Source: Streptomyces sp. TLI_171
GTDB taxonomy: Bacteria; Actinomycetota; Actinomycetes; Streptomycetales; Streptomycetaceae
Assembly (NCBI RefSeq): GCF_003610255.1
Contig: NZ_RAPS01000001.1
Location: 7,033,001-7,097,000 of the forward strand
DNA length: 64,000 nt
Reading direction: 5' to 3'
The notes under the pieces were generated by a model, which saw only the letters and a list, made by a program, of their open reading frames with translations, did no database searches and was not told where the DNA came from. The position numbers were made by a program, and so were the translations under genes. Of this stretch, positions 40,218 to 48,996 are shown one piece after another. Position 1 is the first letter of the stretch; each line of letters begins with the position of its first letter.

Positions 40218-41702
40218 TCAGGCCTCGTCCGGGTGGATCGGGGGCGAGGTCGGGGCGCAGTACCAGTCGCAGTCGGGTTCGGCCACGGGGTGGGGCGGGG
40301 TCAGCGCGTCGGAGCGGATGGTGGCGAGGGCGAGGACGGCGCCCGTGGCGAGCAGGCCCGCACAGATCAGCATGGCGGTGTGGAACGCGCTGTCGACCTC
40401 GGCGGGGATCCGGTAGGCGTCGCCGCTCAGGCCCGCCAGCGGCGGGATGGCGGCGACCGCGAACAGGCCGGCGGCGCGCGCGGCGGCGTTGTTCACGCCG
40501 GAGGCGATGCCCGCGCGGCGGACGTCGACGGCGGCCAGCACGGTCGCGGTGAGCGGGGCGACCAGCAGCGTCATTCCGGCGCCCTGCACGGTGACGGCGG
40601 GCAGCACGTCGGTCCAGTAGTTCGCGTCCGGGCCGATCCGCAGCATCAGCAGCACGCCCGCGGCGACCACCAGCGGCCCGACGGTCAGCGGGATCCGCGG
40701 CCCCACCGAGCGGCCGAAGCGGCCCGCCCGGCCGGAGAACAGCAGCATCAGCACGGTGATCGGCACCAGCGCCAGGCCGGACAGCAGCGGGGTGAAGCCG
40801 GAGACGATCTGCAGCTGCACCGTGAGCAGCAGGAACACCCCGCTGAACGCGCCGTACACGCAGAGCGTGACCAGGTTGACGGAGCTGAACAGGCGGGAGC
40901 GGAACAGCGACAGCGGCAGCATCGGGTTCGCGGAGCGGTGCTCGACCAGGAGGAACAGCGCGGCCAGGACGAGGCCCGCGAGGCCGGCCACCACCGCGCC
41001 CGGGGTGAGGCCGGAGCCGGCCTCGGTCAGCGCGTAGGTGATCCCGGCGAGGGCGAGGGCGGCGAGCAGCGCGCCCAGCACGTCGAAGCGGCCCTGCTCG
41101 TCGGGGTCGCGGCTCTCCGGGACGTGACGGGCCGTCACCGCGACCACCACGGCGGCCAGCGGCAGGTTCAGCAGGAAGATCCACCGCCAGCCCGGCCCGT
41201 CCACCAGCCAGCCGCCCAGGAACGGTCCGACCGCCGCCGCCACCCCGCCCAGGCCCGACCACGCGCCGACCGCGCCCGCCCGGTCCTCCTCGGCGAACAC
41301 CGCCTGCAGCATGGCCAGCGAGCCCGGCGTCAGCAGGGCGCCGCCGATGCCCTGCAACGCCCGGGCGAAGATCAGGAGTTCGACGTTCGGCGCGGCCGCG
41401 CAACCGGCCGAGGCGACGGCGAACCAGCCCACCCCGAGCAGGAAGATCCGCCGCCGCCCGTACCGGTCGCCCAGCGAGCCGCCCAGCAGGATCAGCGCGG
41501 CCAGCGTCAGCATGTACGCGTTGATCGTCCACTGCAGCGACGCCAGGCCGGCGCCCAGGTCCTCGCCGATCCGCGGCAGCGCGACGTTCACCACCGTGCC
41601 GTCCAGCATCGCCATGCCGGAGCCCAGGGCGGTCGCCGCGACCACCCACCGGCCGCGATTCGTCCCGAGCCGGATCCCGTCAGTTGCGCTCGTCTCGCTC
41701 AC
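40218..41702 (-). CDS. DHA2-type MFS transporter (14-TM EmrB/QacA-like)
   Basis: A 494-residue, 14-helix drug:H+ antiporter. Motifs: helix 1 with MAMLDGTVVNVALPRI (DHA2 motif D1), loop 2-3 GGSLGDRYGRRR, helix 4 ALQGIGGALLTPGSLAML and the antiporter motif C region GLGGVAAAVGPFLGGWLVD. The C-terminus ends with CDWYCAPTSPP. GTG 41702 has GGAGG 10 bases upstream. The gene is co-directional with and downstream of the AurF-like oxygenase (107-bp gap), suggesting export of that enzyme's product or substrate. Confidence 0.88.
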   Translation of the reverse strand: MSETSATDGIRLGTNRGRWVVAATALGSGMAMLDGTVVNVALPRIGEDLGAGLASLQWTINAYMLTLAALILLGGSLGDRYGRRRIFLLGVGWFAVASAGCAAAPNVELLIFARALQGIGGALLTPGSLAMLQAVFAEEDRAGAVGAWSGLGGVAAAVGPFLGGWLVDGPGWRWIFLLNLPLAAVVVAVTARHVPESRDPDEQGRFDVLGALLAALALAGITYALTEAGSGLTPGAVVAGLAGLVLAALFLLVEHRSANPMLPLSLFRSRLFSSVNLVTLCVYGAFSGVFLLLTVQLQIVSGFTPLLSGLALVPITVLMLLFSGRAGRFGRSVGPRIPLTVGPLVVAAGVLLMLRIGPDANYWTDVLPAVTVQGAGMTLLVAPLTATVLAAVDVRRAGIASGVNNAAARAAGLFAVAAIPPLAGLSGDAYRIPAEVDSAFHTAMLICAGLLATGAVLALATIRSDALTPPHPVAEPDCDWYCAPTSPPIHPDEA

Positions 41703-41809
41703 GCATCCGATCCTCCGGCAGCCGGGCACCGGGCGGGAGGTCCGCCGCGCGGGCGGGGGAGTGGCGGGGTGCCGGCCGGGTGAGGCGGCTGGGTGTCAGC
41801 GGCGGGGTG

Positions 41810-42736
41810 TCAGGGGAGCAGGGCGCCGCGCTGCCAGGGGCGGCCGGTCTCGGGGGTGACGATGCCGAGGTCGGCGAAGAACTCCATCGCCTTGCGCGCC
41901 CAGTCGACCCGGGCCTGCTGCCAGTGCGGGTTGGCGGCGGCGGCCCGGCGGGCCTCGGCCGGGTCGAGGCCCGCCAGGGCGTAGACCCGGGGGTGGACGA
42001 TCTCGGCGACCGACTGGCGGGCCAGCAGCGCCAGCGCCCGGCGGAACACCACCCGCCGGGCCGGCGACATCCTCGCCCAGCGCCGCTCCAGCTCCGGCTT
42101 GGCGTAGCCGATGTGCCGGGCCTCCTCGATCACGTGGATCCGGGCCACCGAACGGGCCAGCGGCTGCAGGCTCTCGTCGCGGATCATCTCGCGCTGCATC
42201 GCGTCGGTGAACTCCTCCACGAAGATCGCCCCGGCGAAGGTCATGGTGGTGTCGTTCAGCAGGAAGTGCAGCCGTCCGAGCCGGTCCGCGCGCCGGGTAG
42301 GCCGGGCGGAGGGGTAGCCGGTGGCGGTGATGTAGCGGGCGAACATGGTGGAGTGCCGGCATTCGTCCGCGACCTCGGTCAGCGCGTACTGGGCGTGCCG
42401 GGTGGTCAGGTCGCCCTCGTACACGTGCCGGATCAGGCCCTCCATCAGCACCAGCTCGAACCAGATGCCGGCCGCGGTGGTCGATGCGAACTGATGGACG
42501 CTCAGCTGCGCGCGCTGCCGCTCGTCCAGGCGCTCCCAGAGCGGGGTGCCGTAGAGCGAGACGCGGTGGGCGGGCAGCGCGTACTGGTCCGGGTCGAGCG
42601 GCGCGTCCCAGTCGATCTCGGTGAGCGGGTCGTAGGAGTGCTTGGCGGAGGCGCGCAGCAGGCGCGCCGCGTTGAGTTCGCGGTCGGCGTTGCGCTGCTG
42701 GGCGATCGTCCCGGTGGGGGCGGCGGTGTCGGGCAT
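41810..42736 (-). CDS. AurF-like diiron N-oxygenase family protein
   Basis: A 308-residue diiron-carboxylate oxygenase of the AurF/CmlI (p-aminobenzoate N-oxygenase) family. Ligand motifs are visible: EVADECRHSTMF, VEEFTDAMQREM and IHVIEEARHIGYAKPE. AurF and CmlI oxidise aryl amines to nitro groups. It is alone apart from a downstream DHA2 exporter; no chloramphenicol- or aureothin-type genes are in the window, so its substrate is not predictable. ATG 42736 has CGGAG 7 bases upstream, and a consensus -35 TTGACA lies about 65 bp upstream, inside a GACA-GAG-TGTC palindrome. Confidence 0.88.
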   Translation of the reverse strand: MPDTAAPTGTIAQQRNADRELNAARLLRASAKHSYDPLTEIDWDAPLDPDQYALPAHRVSLYGTPLWERLDERQRAQLSVHQFASTTAAGIWFELVLMEGLIRHVYEGDLTTRHAQYALTEVADECRHSTMFARYITATGYPSARPTRRADRLGRLHFLLNDTTMTFAGAIFVEEFTDAMQREMIRDESLQPLARSVARIHVIEEARHIGYAKPELERRWARMSPARRVVFRRALALLARQSVAEIVHPRVYALAGLDPAEARRAAAANPHWQQARVDWARKAMEFFADLGIVTPETGRPWQRGALLP

Positions 42737-42791
42737 CGGCGGGCTCCGGAGGGTGGGGGCGGCAGGGGCTTCAGGAGGAGTAAACCAATGA

Positions 42792-42804
42792 GACAGAGTG
42801 TCAA
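42792..42804 (-). promoter_or_regulatory. -35 TTGACA with overlapping GACAGAGTGTC palindrome
   Basis: The minus strand reads TTGACA at 42804-42799. The 11-bp palindrome 42792-42802 overlaps it, a plausible repressor site for the AurF-like gene. The -10 is not clear. Confidence 0.4.
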
Positions 42805-43001
42805 CAAGGGGTTCGGGCAGATCACCGGGCGGATTCCCGCGCGGATGGCCGGACGGCCTCGGGTGGATCGCCGGACGGTCAGCGGGTCGACCGAGGGCGC
42901 GGCGGGGGCCGGTGCGGTGCGGTGCCGCGCCGGAGGTCGCGCGGCGCCACGGCGGAGGTCGCCCGCGTGCGACCCCGCCGGGCCCCCCGCAGACTGGCCG
43001 C

Positions 43002-44005
43002 ATGGACCCGGTCACCACCCTGGAACGCATCGCCTTCCTGCTGGAACGCGAACTCGCCTCCCCGTACCGGGTGAAGGCCTTCCGCACCGCCGCCGAGGCC
43101 GCAGCCCAACTGCCCGCCGAACCCATCGACGTCGCCACCGCCGAACGCCTCCCGGGCGTCGGCCCCGCCACCGCCCGGGTGATCGCCGACGCCTCCGTCG
43201 GCCGCACCCCGCAGTACCTGCTGGAGGCCGAGGCCCGCGCCGCCGCCGGACCCGCCCCTCCACCGGCGCGCTGCGGCTGCGCGAGAAGATCCAGGGCGAC
43301 TGCCACCTGCACTCGGACTGGTCCGACGGCACCGTCCCGATCGAACTGATGGCCCGCACCGCCAGCTCCCTCGGCCACCACTGGGCCGTCCTCACCGACC
43401 ACTCGCCCCGCCTCACCGTCGCGGGCGGCCTCAGCGCGGAACGGCTGCGCGAACAGCTCGACGTGATCGAGGAGCTGAACGGTCGACTCGCCCCGTTCCG
43501 GCTCCTCACCGGCATCGAGTGCGACATCCTCGACGACGGCTCGCTCGACCAGGACGAGGAACTGCTCGGCCGGCTGGACGTGGTGGTCGCCTCGGTGCAC
43601 TCCAAACTGCGGATGGACAGCTCCGCGATGACCCGGCGGATGCTCGCGGCCGTCCGCAACCCGCTGGTCGACGTCCTCGGCCACTGCACCGGGCGGCGAC
43701 TCGGCGAGAAGCCCCGCCCGCAGTCCGAGTTCGACGCGGAGGCCGTGTTCACGGCCTGCCGGGAACACGACACCGCCGTCGAGATCAACTGCCGCCCCGA
43801 CCGCCAGGACCCCCCGGACGACCTCCTCACCCTCGCCGCCGACCTCGGCTGCCTCTTCTCCATCGACACCGACGCCCACGCGCCGGGCCAGCTCGACTGG
43901 CAGATCACGGGCTGCGAACGCGCCGCGGACCTCGGCCTGGACGCGGAACGGATCCTGACGGCCTGGTCGGTGGACCACCTGTTGGCCTGGGCGGGAGCCC
44001 GGTGA
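43002..44005 (+). pseudogene. HhH-PHP domain protein (PolX-like nuclease/phosphoesterase) with one-base frameshift
   Basis: From ATG 43002 the first 85 residues form a DNA polymerase beta-like HhH domain (MDPVTTLERIAFLLERELASPYRVKAFRTAA and the hairpin LPGVGPATARVIA). The PHP phosphoesterase domain follows from DCHLHSDWSDG, with TDHSPRLTV, GIECDIL, VVASVHSKL, GHCTGR, VEINCRP and DTDAHAPGQL, a full set of metal ligands. The two parts are in different frames: around the CCCC run at 43255-43258 one base is missing, and one extra C restores a continuous frame. A recent loss or a sequencing error are both possible. The leaderless element CAGACT (42990-42995) is 6 bases from the ATG. Confidence 0.8.
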
Positions 44006-44185
44006 GCTCGCGCCCGCGGCAGCAGGCGGTCGCCCACCTGCCCGACCTCGTCGGCTCCGGCTGAGCCTGCTCCGGGGGCCCGGCGGGCCCCCGGAACCGG
44101 CGATGAAGTCCCGGGCCGGGCCTGGCCGGTGGGGGGCCGTCAGCAGTGGTGCGGCCCGCGACCGCGGGTGGTCACGGCGCTGCCG

Positions 44186-45706
44186 TCAGCCCGCGCGGAC
44201 GGCGGCCACCAGGTCGGGCAGCAGCTTCGCCGCGTTGGGCGTGCCGAGGCCGGTGACCGGGTCCCAGCCGGTGGTGACGGGGTAGCCGGGCACCGACGGG
44301 TCGGCGGTGTTGTTGCCGAGGGTGATGTCGTAGAAGTCGGCCGCGTACGTGCCCGGGTCACCGGCGATCTTGTACAGCGCCGGGTTGATCAGGCCGAGGC
44401 CGCCACCGTTGATCTGGTCGGCGATGGAGACCAGGCCGGCCCACTCGGGGCAGGCGAGCGAGGTGCCGCCGATGTCGTACCAGCCGGTGCTGCACGGCGT
44501 GCCGCCGCAGTCCAGGCCGCCCTGGCCGTCGGGCGGGAGCGAGACGTACACCAGCGCGCCGGTGCCGGCGCTGGCCTGCAGCGCGATGTCGGGGACGCCG
44601 CGCTTGGCGCCGACCGCGGTGGACCCGGCCGGCAGGGAGTTCTGGTAGGCGGGACGGTCGAAGACCTGGCTGAAGCCGCCGCCGGAGAAGGTCCAGCCGA
44701 CCTCCGCCGCGCCGGGGCTGGCCGCGCACTTCGCGGGGGCGCCACCGGTCGCGGTACGGCCGCCGGTCGCGTCCGGGTCGGTGCACAGGTAGGTGCCACC
44801 GACGCCGGTGACCAACGGGTCGGAGGCGGGCCACTCGACGGCCGGGTCGGGCAGCGTGGTGCCGCCGTCCTTGACCGGGGTCTTCTTCGAGCCGCTGCTG
44901 CCGTCGTCGCCGGAGGAGCCGAGCACGGTGACCCCGTTCTCGGCGGCCGACTTGAAGGCGTGCCGCAGGTGCTCGATCGACTGGGCGCTGCCGAACGCCC
45001 CCTCGGCGGACGCGAAGGACTGCGAGATGACGGTGGCCAGGTGGTGGTCGACCACGTACTGCTCGGCGTTCATCATCGCCGGGAAGCCCTGCACGCCGAG
45101 GGTCTCGGCGGTCGGGGTGGAGACCAGCAGGATGTTGGCGTTGGGCGCCATCGCGTGGGCGGTCTCGACGTCCAGGGCGACTTCGAGCGCCCACGCGCTC
45201 CTGTCCTCCTGGCCGGTGCCCTTGCCGGTCGCCGGCGGGGCCTTGGTGTCGGGCGAGCCCTGGACGTGCAGCGTGCTGAACGTCGGCATGCCGGGCGCGC
45301 AGGTGACGCCCTCCTCGCCGCACATCGGCTGCACGCCGAAGGCCTGGTCGAAGACGTGCAGGTCGTGCGCCATGGTGTCGCTGCCGTAGGAGTCGACGAC
45401 GGCGATGGTCTGGCCGCGCCCGTCGAAGCCGTCGGCGTACAGCGGGCCGAGGTTGTACGCCGCGCGGATCGCCTGCGGGGCGAAACAGCGCCGGCCGGCC
45501 GCGGCGCACTGGGCCTGGGTCGGCGGGACCTCCCCGGCGGTGACCTGGGCGTACTCGGCCACGGTGGGCCGCAGTTCGGGGTAGGCGGCGAGCGAGATCG
45601 GGCCGCTCGCGGTGGTGACCGCCGGCGCGGCGAGCACGCCGGAGGCGGCGAGGGCCAGGCTGCTCACCCCCACAAGCAGCCAGCGACGTGCTGATGGAGC
45701 CTTCAA
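44186..45706 (-). CDS. Secreted S53 family (sedolisin) serine-carboxyl peptidase, no long prodomain
   Basis: A 506-residue exported protease. A signal peptide is evident (basic MKAPSARRW, hydrophobic LLVGVSSLALAASGVLA, cleavage after ALA/AP). Sedolisin residues are present: Glu and Asp in SAWALEVALDVETA, oxyanion Asp in VLGSSGDDGSSG, nucleophile Ser in IGGTSLACPEWAG, and the C-terminal Ca-binding site around WDPVTGLGTPN. Most sedolisins have an N-terminal propeptide of about 180 residues; this protein passes from signal peptide to the catalytic start (CFAPQAIRAAYNLGP) in about 75. Acid-active endopeptidase is expected from the family. Confidence 0.92.
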   Translation of the reverse strand: MKAPSARRWLLVGVSSLALAASGVLAAPAVTTASGPISLAAYPELRPTVAEYAQVTAGEVPPTQAQCAAAGRRCFAPQAIRAAYNLGPLYADGFDGRGQTIAVVDSYGSDTMAHDLHVFDQAFGVQPMCGEEGVTCAPGMPTFSTLHVQGSPDTKAPPATGKGTGQEDRSAWALEVALDVETAHAMAPNANILLVSTPTAETLGVQGFPAMMNAEQYVVDHHLATVISQSFASAEGAFGSAQSIEHLRHAFKSAAENGVTVLGSSGDDGSSGSKKTPVKDGGTTLPDPAVEWPASDPLVTGVGGTYLCTDPDATGGRTATGGAPAKCAASPGAAEVGWTFSGGGFSQVFDRPAYQNSLPAGSTAVGAKRGVPDIALQASAGTGALVYVSLPPDGQGGLDCGGTPCSTGWYDIGGTSLACPEWAGLVSIADQINGGGLGLINPALYKIAGDPGTYAADFYDITLGNNTADPSVPGYPVTTGWDPVTGLGTPNAAKLLPDLVAAVRAG

Positions 45707-45921
45707 GAGTCCTCCTGAGGGTTGTTTCGGGGGACTTGCGTGGCCCGGACGACCCGGTGTGGATCAGGCGCACCGGGTCCGGACCGGCGCGAGCGTAGAA
45801 GGCGGGCGGGCAACACTCAATGCCCTCACGGTCGTTGAGTAGGCAAGGGTTCACCAAATCTGGGTCAAGGAACATCCTGACCGAGGAGGTCCGCGCCCGC
45901 CGACGACGCCACCGCAGGCTC

Positions 45922-45927
45922 TAGGCT
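45922..45927 (+). promoter_or_regulatory. Candidate -10 element TAGGCT, leaderless start
   Basis: TAGGCT, 6 bases, then ATG 45934. Confidence 0.55.
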
Positions 45928-45933
45928 GCCGGG

Positions 45934-46608
45934 ATGAGTGACAACCAGGTGAGTGGGCGGATCAGGCCGTCGGCGTTCCACGCGGCGCCCGGGACCGAGG
46001 ACTGGCGGGTGCTGGGGGAGGGGGCGTGCGCCTTCTTCCGGACCGGGTCGTTCGCGGGTGGGGTTCGGCTGGTCGAGGCGATCGGGGCGGCGGTGGACGG
46101 GGTCGGGGAGGTGGACCTCGACCTGCGGGCCGAAGGGGTGACCGCCCGGCTGATCGAGGCGGGCGAGGAGTACTACGGGCTGACGGAGCGGCACGTCGAG
46201 CTGGCGCGCCGGGTGTCCGAGGCCGCGCGCGAGGTGGGCGCGGTGGCCGAGCCGCAGGGCGTGCAGACGGTGCAGGTGACGATCGACGCACTGGAGCAGC
46301 CCGCCGTGGTCGCGTTCTGGCGCGCGCTGCTCGGCTACCGGGACCGGTCGGGCAGCCCGGAGGACCTGATCGATCCGCTGCGCCGCGGCGCGCCGTTCTA
46401 CTTCCAGCAGATGGACGAGCCGCGCCCGCAGCGCAACCGGGTGCACGTGGACGTGTGGGTGCCGCACGACCTGGCCGAGGCACGGATCGCCGCCGCGCTC
46501 GCCGCCGGCGGCCGGCTGGTGACGGACGAGCACGCGCCGAACCACTGGGTGCTGGCCGACCCCGAGGGCAACGAGGCCTGCGTGGGCGCGGCGGGGGCCG
46601 CCGGCTGA
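45934..46608 (+). CDS. Pterin-4a-carbinolamine dehydratase-like / VOC fusion protein
   Basis: A 224-residue two-domain protein. Residues about 12-100 (EDWRVLGEGACAFFRTGSFAGGVRLVEAIGAAV...ELARRVSEAAREVG) resemble 4a-hydroxytetrahydrobiopterin dehydratase, and residues about 105-220 form a VOC/glyoxalase-like domain (VQVTIDALEQPAVVAFWRALLGY... HWVLADPEGNEACVG). The dehydratase domain has His/Glu rather than the full His-His catalytic set in the part I can align, so activity is uncertain. A fused module could recycle or bind a pterin- or aromatic-type ligand. Leaderless from ATG 45934. Confidence 0.75.
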   Translation: MSDNQVSGRIRPSAFHAAPGTEDWRVLGEGACAFFRTGSFAGGVRLVEAIGAAVDGVGEVDLDLRAEGVTARLIEAGEEYYGLTERHVELARRVSEAAREVGAVAEPQGVQTVQVTIDALEQPAVVAFWRALLGYRDRSGSPEDLIDPLRRGAPFYFQQMDEPRPQRNRVHVDVWVPHDLAEARIAAALAAGGRLVTDEHAPNHWVLADPEGNEACVGAAGAAG

Positions 46609-46684
46609 CGCACCGTCGGCGGGAAGGCGGGAAGGCCGGAAGGCGGAGGCCGGCGGGAGTGGGAAAGCGGTTTCCGTGTGCGGA

Positions 46685-47485
46685 TCAGGCGGCCTCGACC
46701 AGTCGGGACCGCAGGCTGTCGAGGGTGTCGTCCTTGAGGCCGAGCCCCGCGCGGGCGTAGCTCTCCGGGTCGCCCCAGTGGTCGGCGAGGGTGTCGAGGG
46801 CGGCGTCCAGGTACTCGGCGCGGACGGAGAGGACGGCGTCGGCGATCTCGGGGTCGCCGCCCGCGGCGGTGAAGCGTTCGACCAGCGGGCCGTAGTGCGC
46901 GCGGACGGCCGGGTCGACGGACAGGTACTCGGTGCGCACGGTGGCCAGGTCCGCGCCGAGCAGCAGCAGGATCAGGGTGGCGCCCCAGCCGGTGCGGTCC
47001 TTGCCGGCGGTGCAGTGGAACAGGACGGGGCCGCCGCCCTGGTGGGCGAGCGCGGTGATCAGCTGCTTGTAGGCCTGGCGAGCGGCGGGGGAGGTGACGA
47101 AGGCCCGGTAGTCCTCGCACACCGCCGCGGCCGCCCGTCCGCGGTCCAGCGTGCGGTTGGCGGCGGCCGGGTCGGTCAGTGCGGCGGCGAGCGCCGCCGT
47201 CGCACCGCTGCCCGCCTGGTCCGCGAGGACGTCCGCGACCAGCAGGTGCGCCCCGCCGGGGACCCGGTCGGGGAACGCGGCGCGCTCCAGCTCGGTGCGC
47301 AGGTCGACCACGGTGCGCACGCCCAGCGCGCTGAACATCGGGTCTCCCGACGGGTCGAGCCGGTCCAACTGCCCCGAGCGCAGCGCCAGTCCGGGCCGCA
47401 CCCGGGCGCCGCCCGGCAGGTCGATGCCCCCCAGATCGCGCAGGTTGGCAACGGTGGCGGAGTCCACGAAGTACGAGTGCTGCAT
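46685..47485 (-). CDS. Tyrosine-protein phosphatase (Y_phosphatase3 / Iphp type)
   Basis: A 266-residue protein with the Cys-based phosphatase loop HCTAGKDRTGW (C-x5-R with added Lys/Asp) typical of the Y_phosphatase3 group, plus the N-terminal VANLRDLGGIDLPGGARVRPGLALRSGQL hallmark. These act on phosphotyrosine and some on phosphoinositides. ATG 47485 has GGGAGG 5 bases upstream. It stands alone and is convergent with the VOC gene. Confidence 0.9.
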   Translation of the reverse strand: MQHSYFVDSATVANLRDLGGIDLPGGARVRPGLALRSGQLDRLDPSGDPMFSALGVRTVVDLRTELERAAFPDRVPGGAHLLVADVLADQAGSGATAALAAALTDPAAANRTLDRGRAAAAVCEDYRAFVTSPAARQAYKQLITALAHQGGGPVLFHCTAGKDRTGWGATLILLLLGADLATVRTEYLSVDPAVRAHYGPLVERFTAAGGDPEIADAVLSVRAEYLDAALDTLADHWGDPESYARAGLGLKDDTLDSLRSRLVEAA

Positions 47486-47720
47486 GACGACCTCCCTGCC
47501 GACGGACCTTGCCAGCACGCTAGGCGCGTCCCGGGCGGGTCGCCCCCGGAGTACCCCCGCCCGGGCGGGTCGGTGCGGCGAGCGGGGGAGCGTACGCCCC
47601 GGCGGCGCGCCGTAGGACGTGCGCCCCTTGATTGACGGGGCGTCAGCGGGCAGGGTGGGCAGCGCCCGGTCCCGCCGGGGCCGGCGCGTGCCAGGCGTGA
47701 CGAAGGGACGGAAACCCCGG

Positions 47721-48287
47721 ATGGCAGCGAAGATCCTGATCATCACCGGCGACGCGGCCGAATCGCTGGAGGTGTTCTACCCGTACCAGCGACTGCTGGA
47801 GGAGGGCTACCAGGTCGACATCGCCGCGCCCACCAAGAAGACCCTGCAGTTCGTGGTGCACGACTTCGTGCCCGGCTTCGACACGTACACCGAGAAGGCC
47901 GGCTACACCTGGCCCGCCGACCTCGCCTTCGCCGACGTCGACCCGGCGCAGTACGTGGCGCTGGTGCTGCCCGGCGGCCGCGCCCCCGAGTACCTGCGCA
48001 ACGACCCCGAGGTGCAGCGGATCGTCGCGCACTTCTTCGAGGACGACAAGCCGCTCGCCCAGATCTGCCACGGCCCGCTGATCCCGCTGCGCACCGGTGC
48101 GCTGGCGGGCCGCCGCACCGCCGCCTACCCGGCACTGGAGCCCGACGTGGCGGCCGGCGGCGCGGACTTCGTCGACGGCGGCGCGGTGGTCGACGGCACC
48201 GTGGTCTCCGCCCGGGCCTGGCCCGACCACCCCACGTGGATGCGGGCGTTCGTGCAGCTGCTGCGCGAGAAGGCCCCGGTCGAGTAG
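47721..48287 (+). CDS. DJ-1/PfpI family protein
   Basis: A 188-residue DJ-1/PfpI fold protein: AKILIITGDAAESLEVFYPYQRLLEEGYQVDIAAP at the start, LPGGRAPEYL, and the Cys nucleophile at IAQICHGP-like LAQICHGPLIPL (residue near 115). The Glu in ESLEVF is the partner of the Cys in the family. PfpI-type proteins are chaperones, deglycases or proteases by report; the physiological task here is unknown. ATG 47721 is the first fitting start. A hairpin terminator follows the stop. Confidence 0.88.
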   Translation: MAAKILIITGDAAESLEVFYPYQRLLEEGYQVDIAAPTKKTLQFVVHDFVPGFDTYTEKAGYTWPADLAFADVDPAQYVALVLPGGRAPEYLRNDPEVQRIVAHFFEDDKPLAQICHGPLIPLRTGALAGRRTAAYPALEPDVAAGGADFVDGGAVVDGTVVSARAWPDHPTWMRAFVQLLREKAPVE

Positions 48288-48320
48288 TCCGGACCGAACG
48301 GGCCCTCATCGGGGTGTCGG

Positions 48321-48348
48321 CTTGCCCGTCCGGGGTCGGGCGGGCAAG
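48321..48348 (+). terminator. Hairpin after the DJ-1 gene
   Basis: Eight-base arms CTTGCCCG/CGGGCAAG (48321-48328 and 48341-48348), 34 bp after the stop codon. Confidence 0.5.
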
Positions 48349-48358
48349 CGTGTACCGC

Positions 48359-48967
48359 ATGGCAGCTGCACACCTCGACGGGCCCGGCCTGCTCGCGCTC
48401 CACGCCCGGGCCCTGGACCACTTCGGCGACCTGGTCCGCGCCGTCCCCGACGACGCCTGGCAGGCGCCCACGCCGTGCACGGACTGGACGGTGCGTCAGC
48501 TGGTGGGCCACCTGACGTCCGAGCAGCTGTGGGTGCCCCCGCTGCTGGGCGGTGCCACCGTCGCCGAGATCGGCGACCGCTTCGACGGCGACGTACTGGG
48601 CGAGGACCCGGTCGCGGCGTGGACGGCCGCCGCAGCGGCCGCCCGGGACGCGTTCGCCGAGCCCGGGGCGCTGGAGCGCACCGTCCAGCTGTCGTACGGC
48701 GCGCGCCGGGCCGCCGGGTACGCCCGCGAGATGACCGTGGACGCGATCGTGCACGCCTGGGACCTCGCCCAGGGCATCGGCGCGGACGCCCGGATCGACC
48801 CCGCCGCCGCCGAGTTCGGACTCGCCGAAATCGGCCCGCAGGCAAGCGCGTTGGCCACCTCCGGGCTGTTCGCCGACGCCGTTCCGGTGCCCGCCGACGC
48901 GGAGCCGGGCGACCGTCTGCTGGGCCTGGTCGGGCGCGACCCCGCACACCCGTTCGGGACGGCCTGA
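48359..48967 (+). CDS. TIGR03086 family metal-binding protein (DinB/maleylpyruvate isomerase-like)
   Basis: A 202-residue four-helix-bundle protein of the mycothiol-dependent maleylpyruvate isomerase/DinB superfamily. Metal-ligand His residues are at LVGHLTSEQ and DAIVHAWDLAQ, with the intermediate CTDWTVRQL motif defining TIGR03086. Several members use mycothiol; a thiol-transfer or detoxification role is possible. The ATG at 48359 is the best start; no strong ribosome binding site is visible. Confidence 0.85.
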   Translation: MAAAHLDGPGLLALHARALDHFGDLVRAVPDDAWQAPTPCTDWTVRQLVGHLTSEQLWVPPLLGGATVAEIGDRFDGDVLGEDPVAAWTAAAAAARDAFAEPGALERTVQLSYGARRAAGYAREMTVDAIVHAWDLAQGIGADARIDPAAAEFGLAEIGPQASALATSGLFADAVPVPADAEPGDRLLGLVGRDPAHPFGTA

Positions 48968-48996
48968 GGGTCCGCCGGGCGTGCCCCGCGGGCCCG

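Noticed and set aside
38680-41649. Very long minus-strand frame (989 codons) antisense to purB and continuing into the MFS gene
   Set aside because: It is a GC-bias shadow: its first half is the antisense of purB, whose motifs are complete, and its translation has low-complexity Arg/Gly-rich content.
46005-46680. Plus-strand Arg/Gly-rich ORF overlapping the PCD-VOC gene
   Set aside because: Alternate-frame shadow of 45934-46608.
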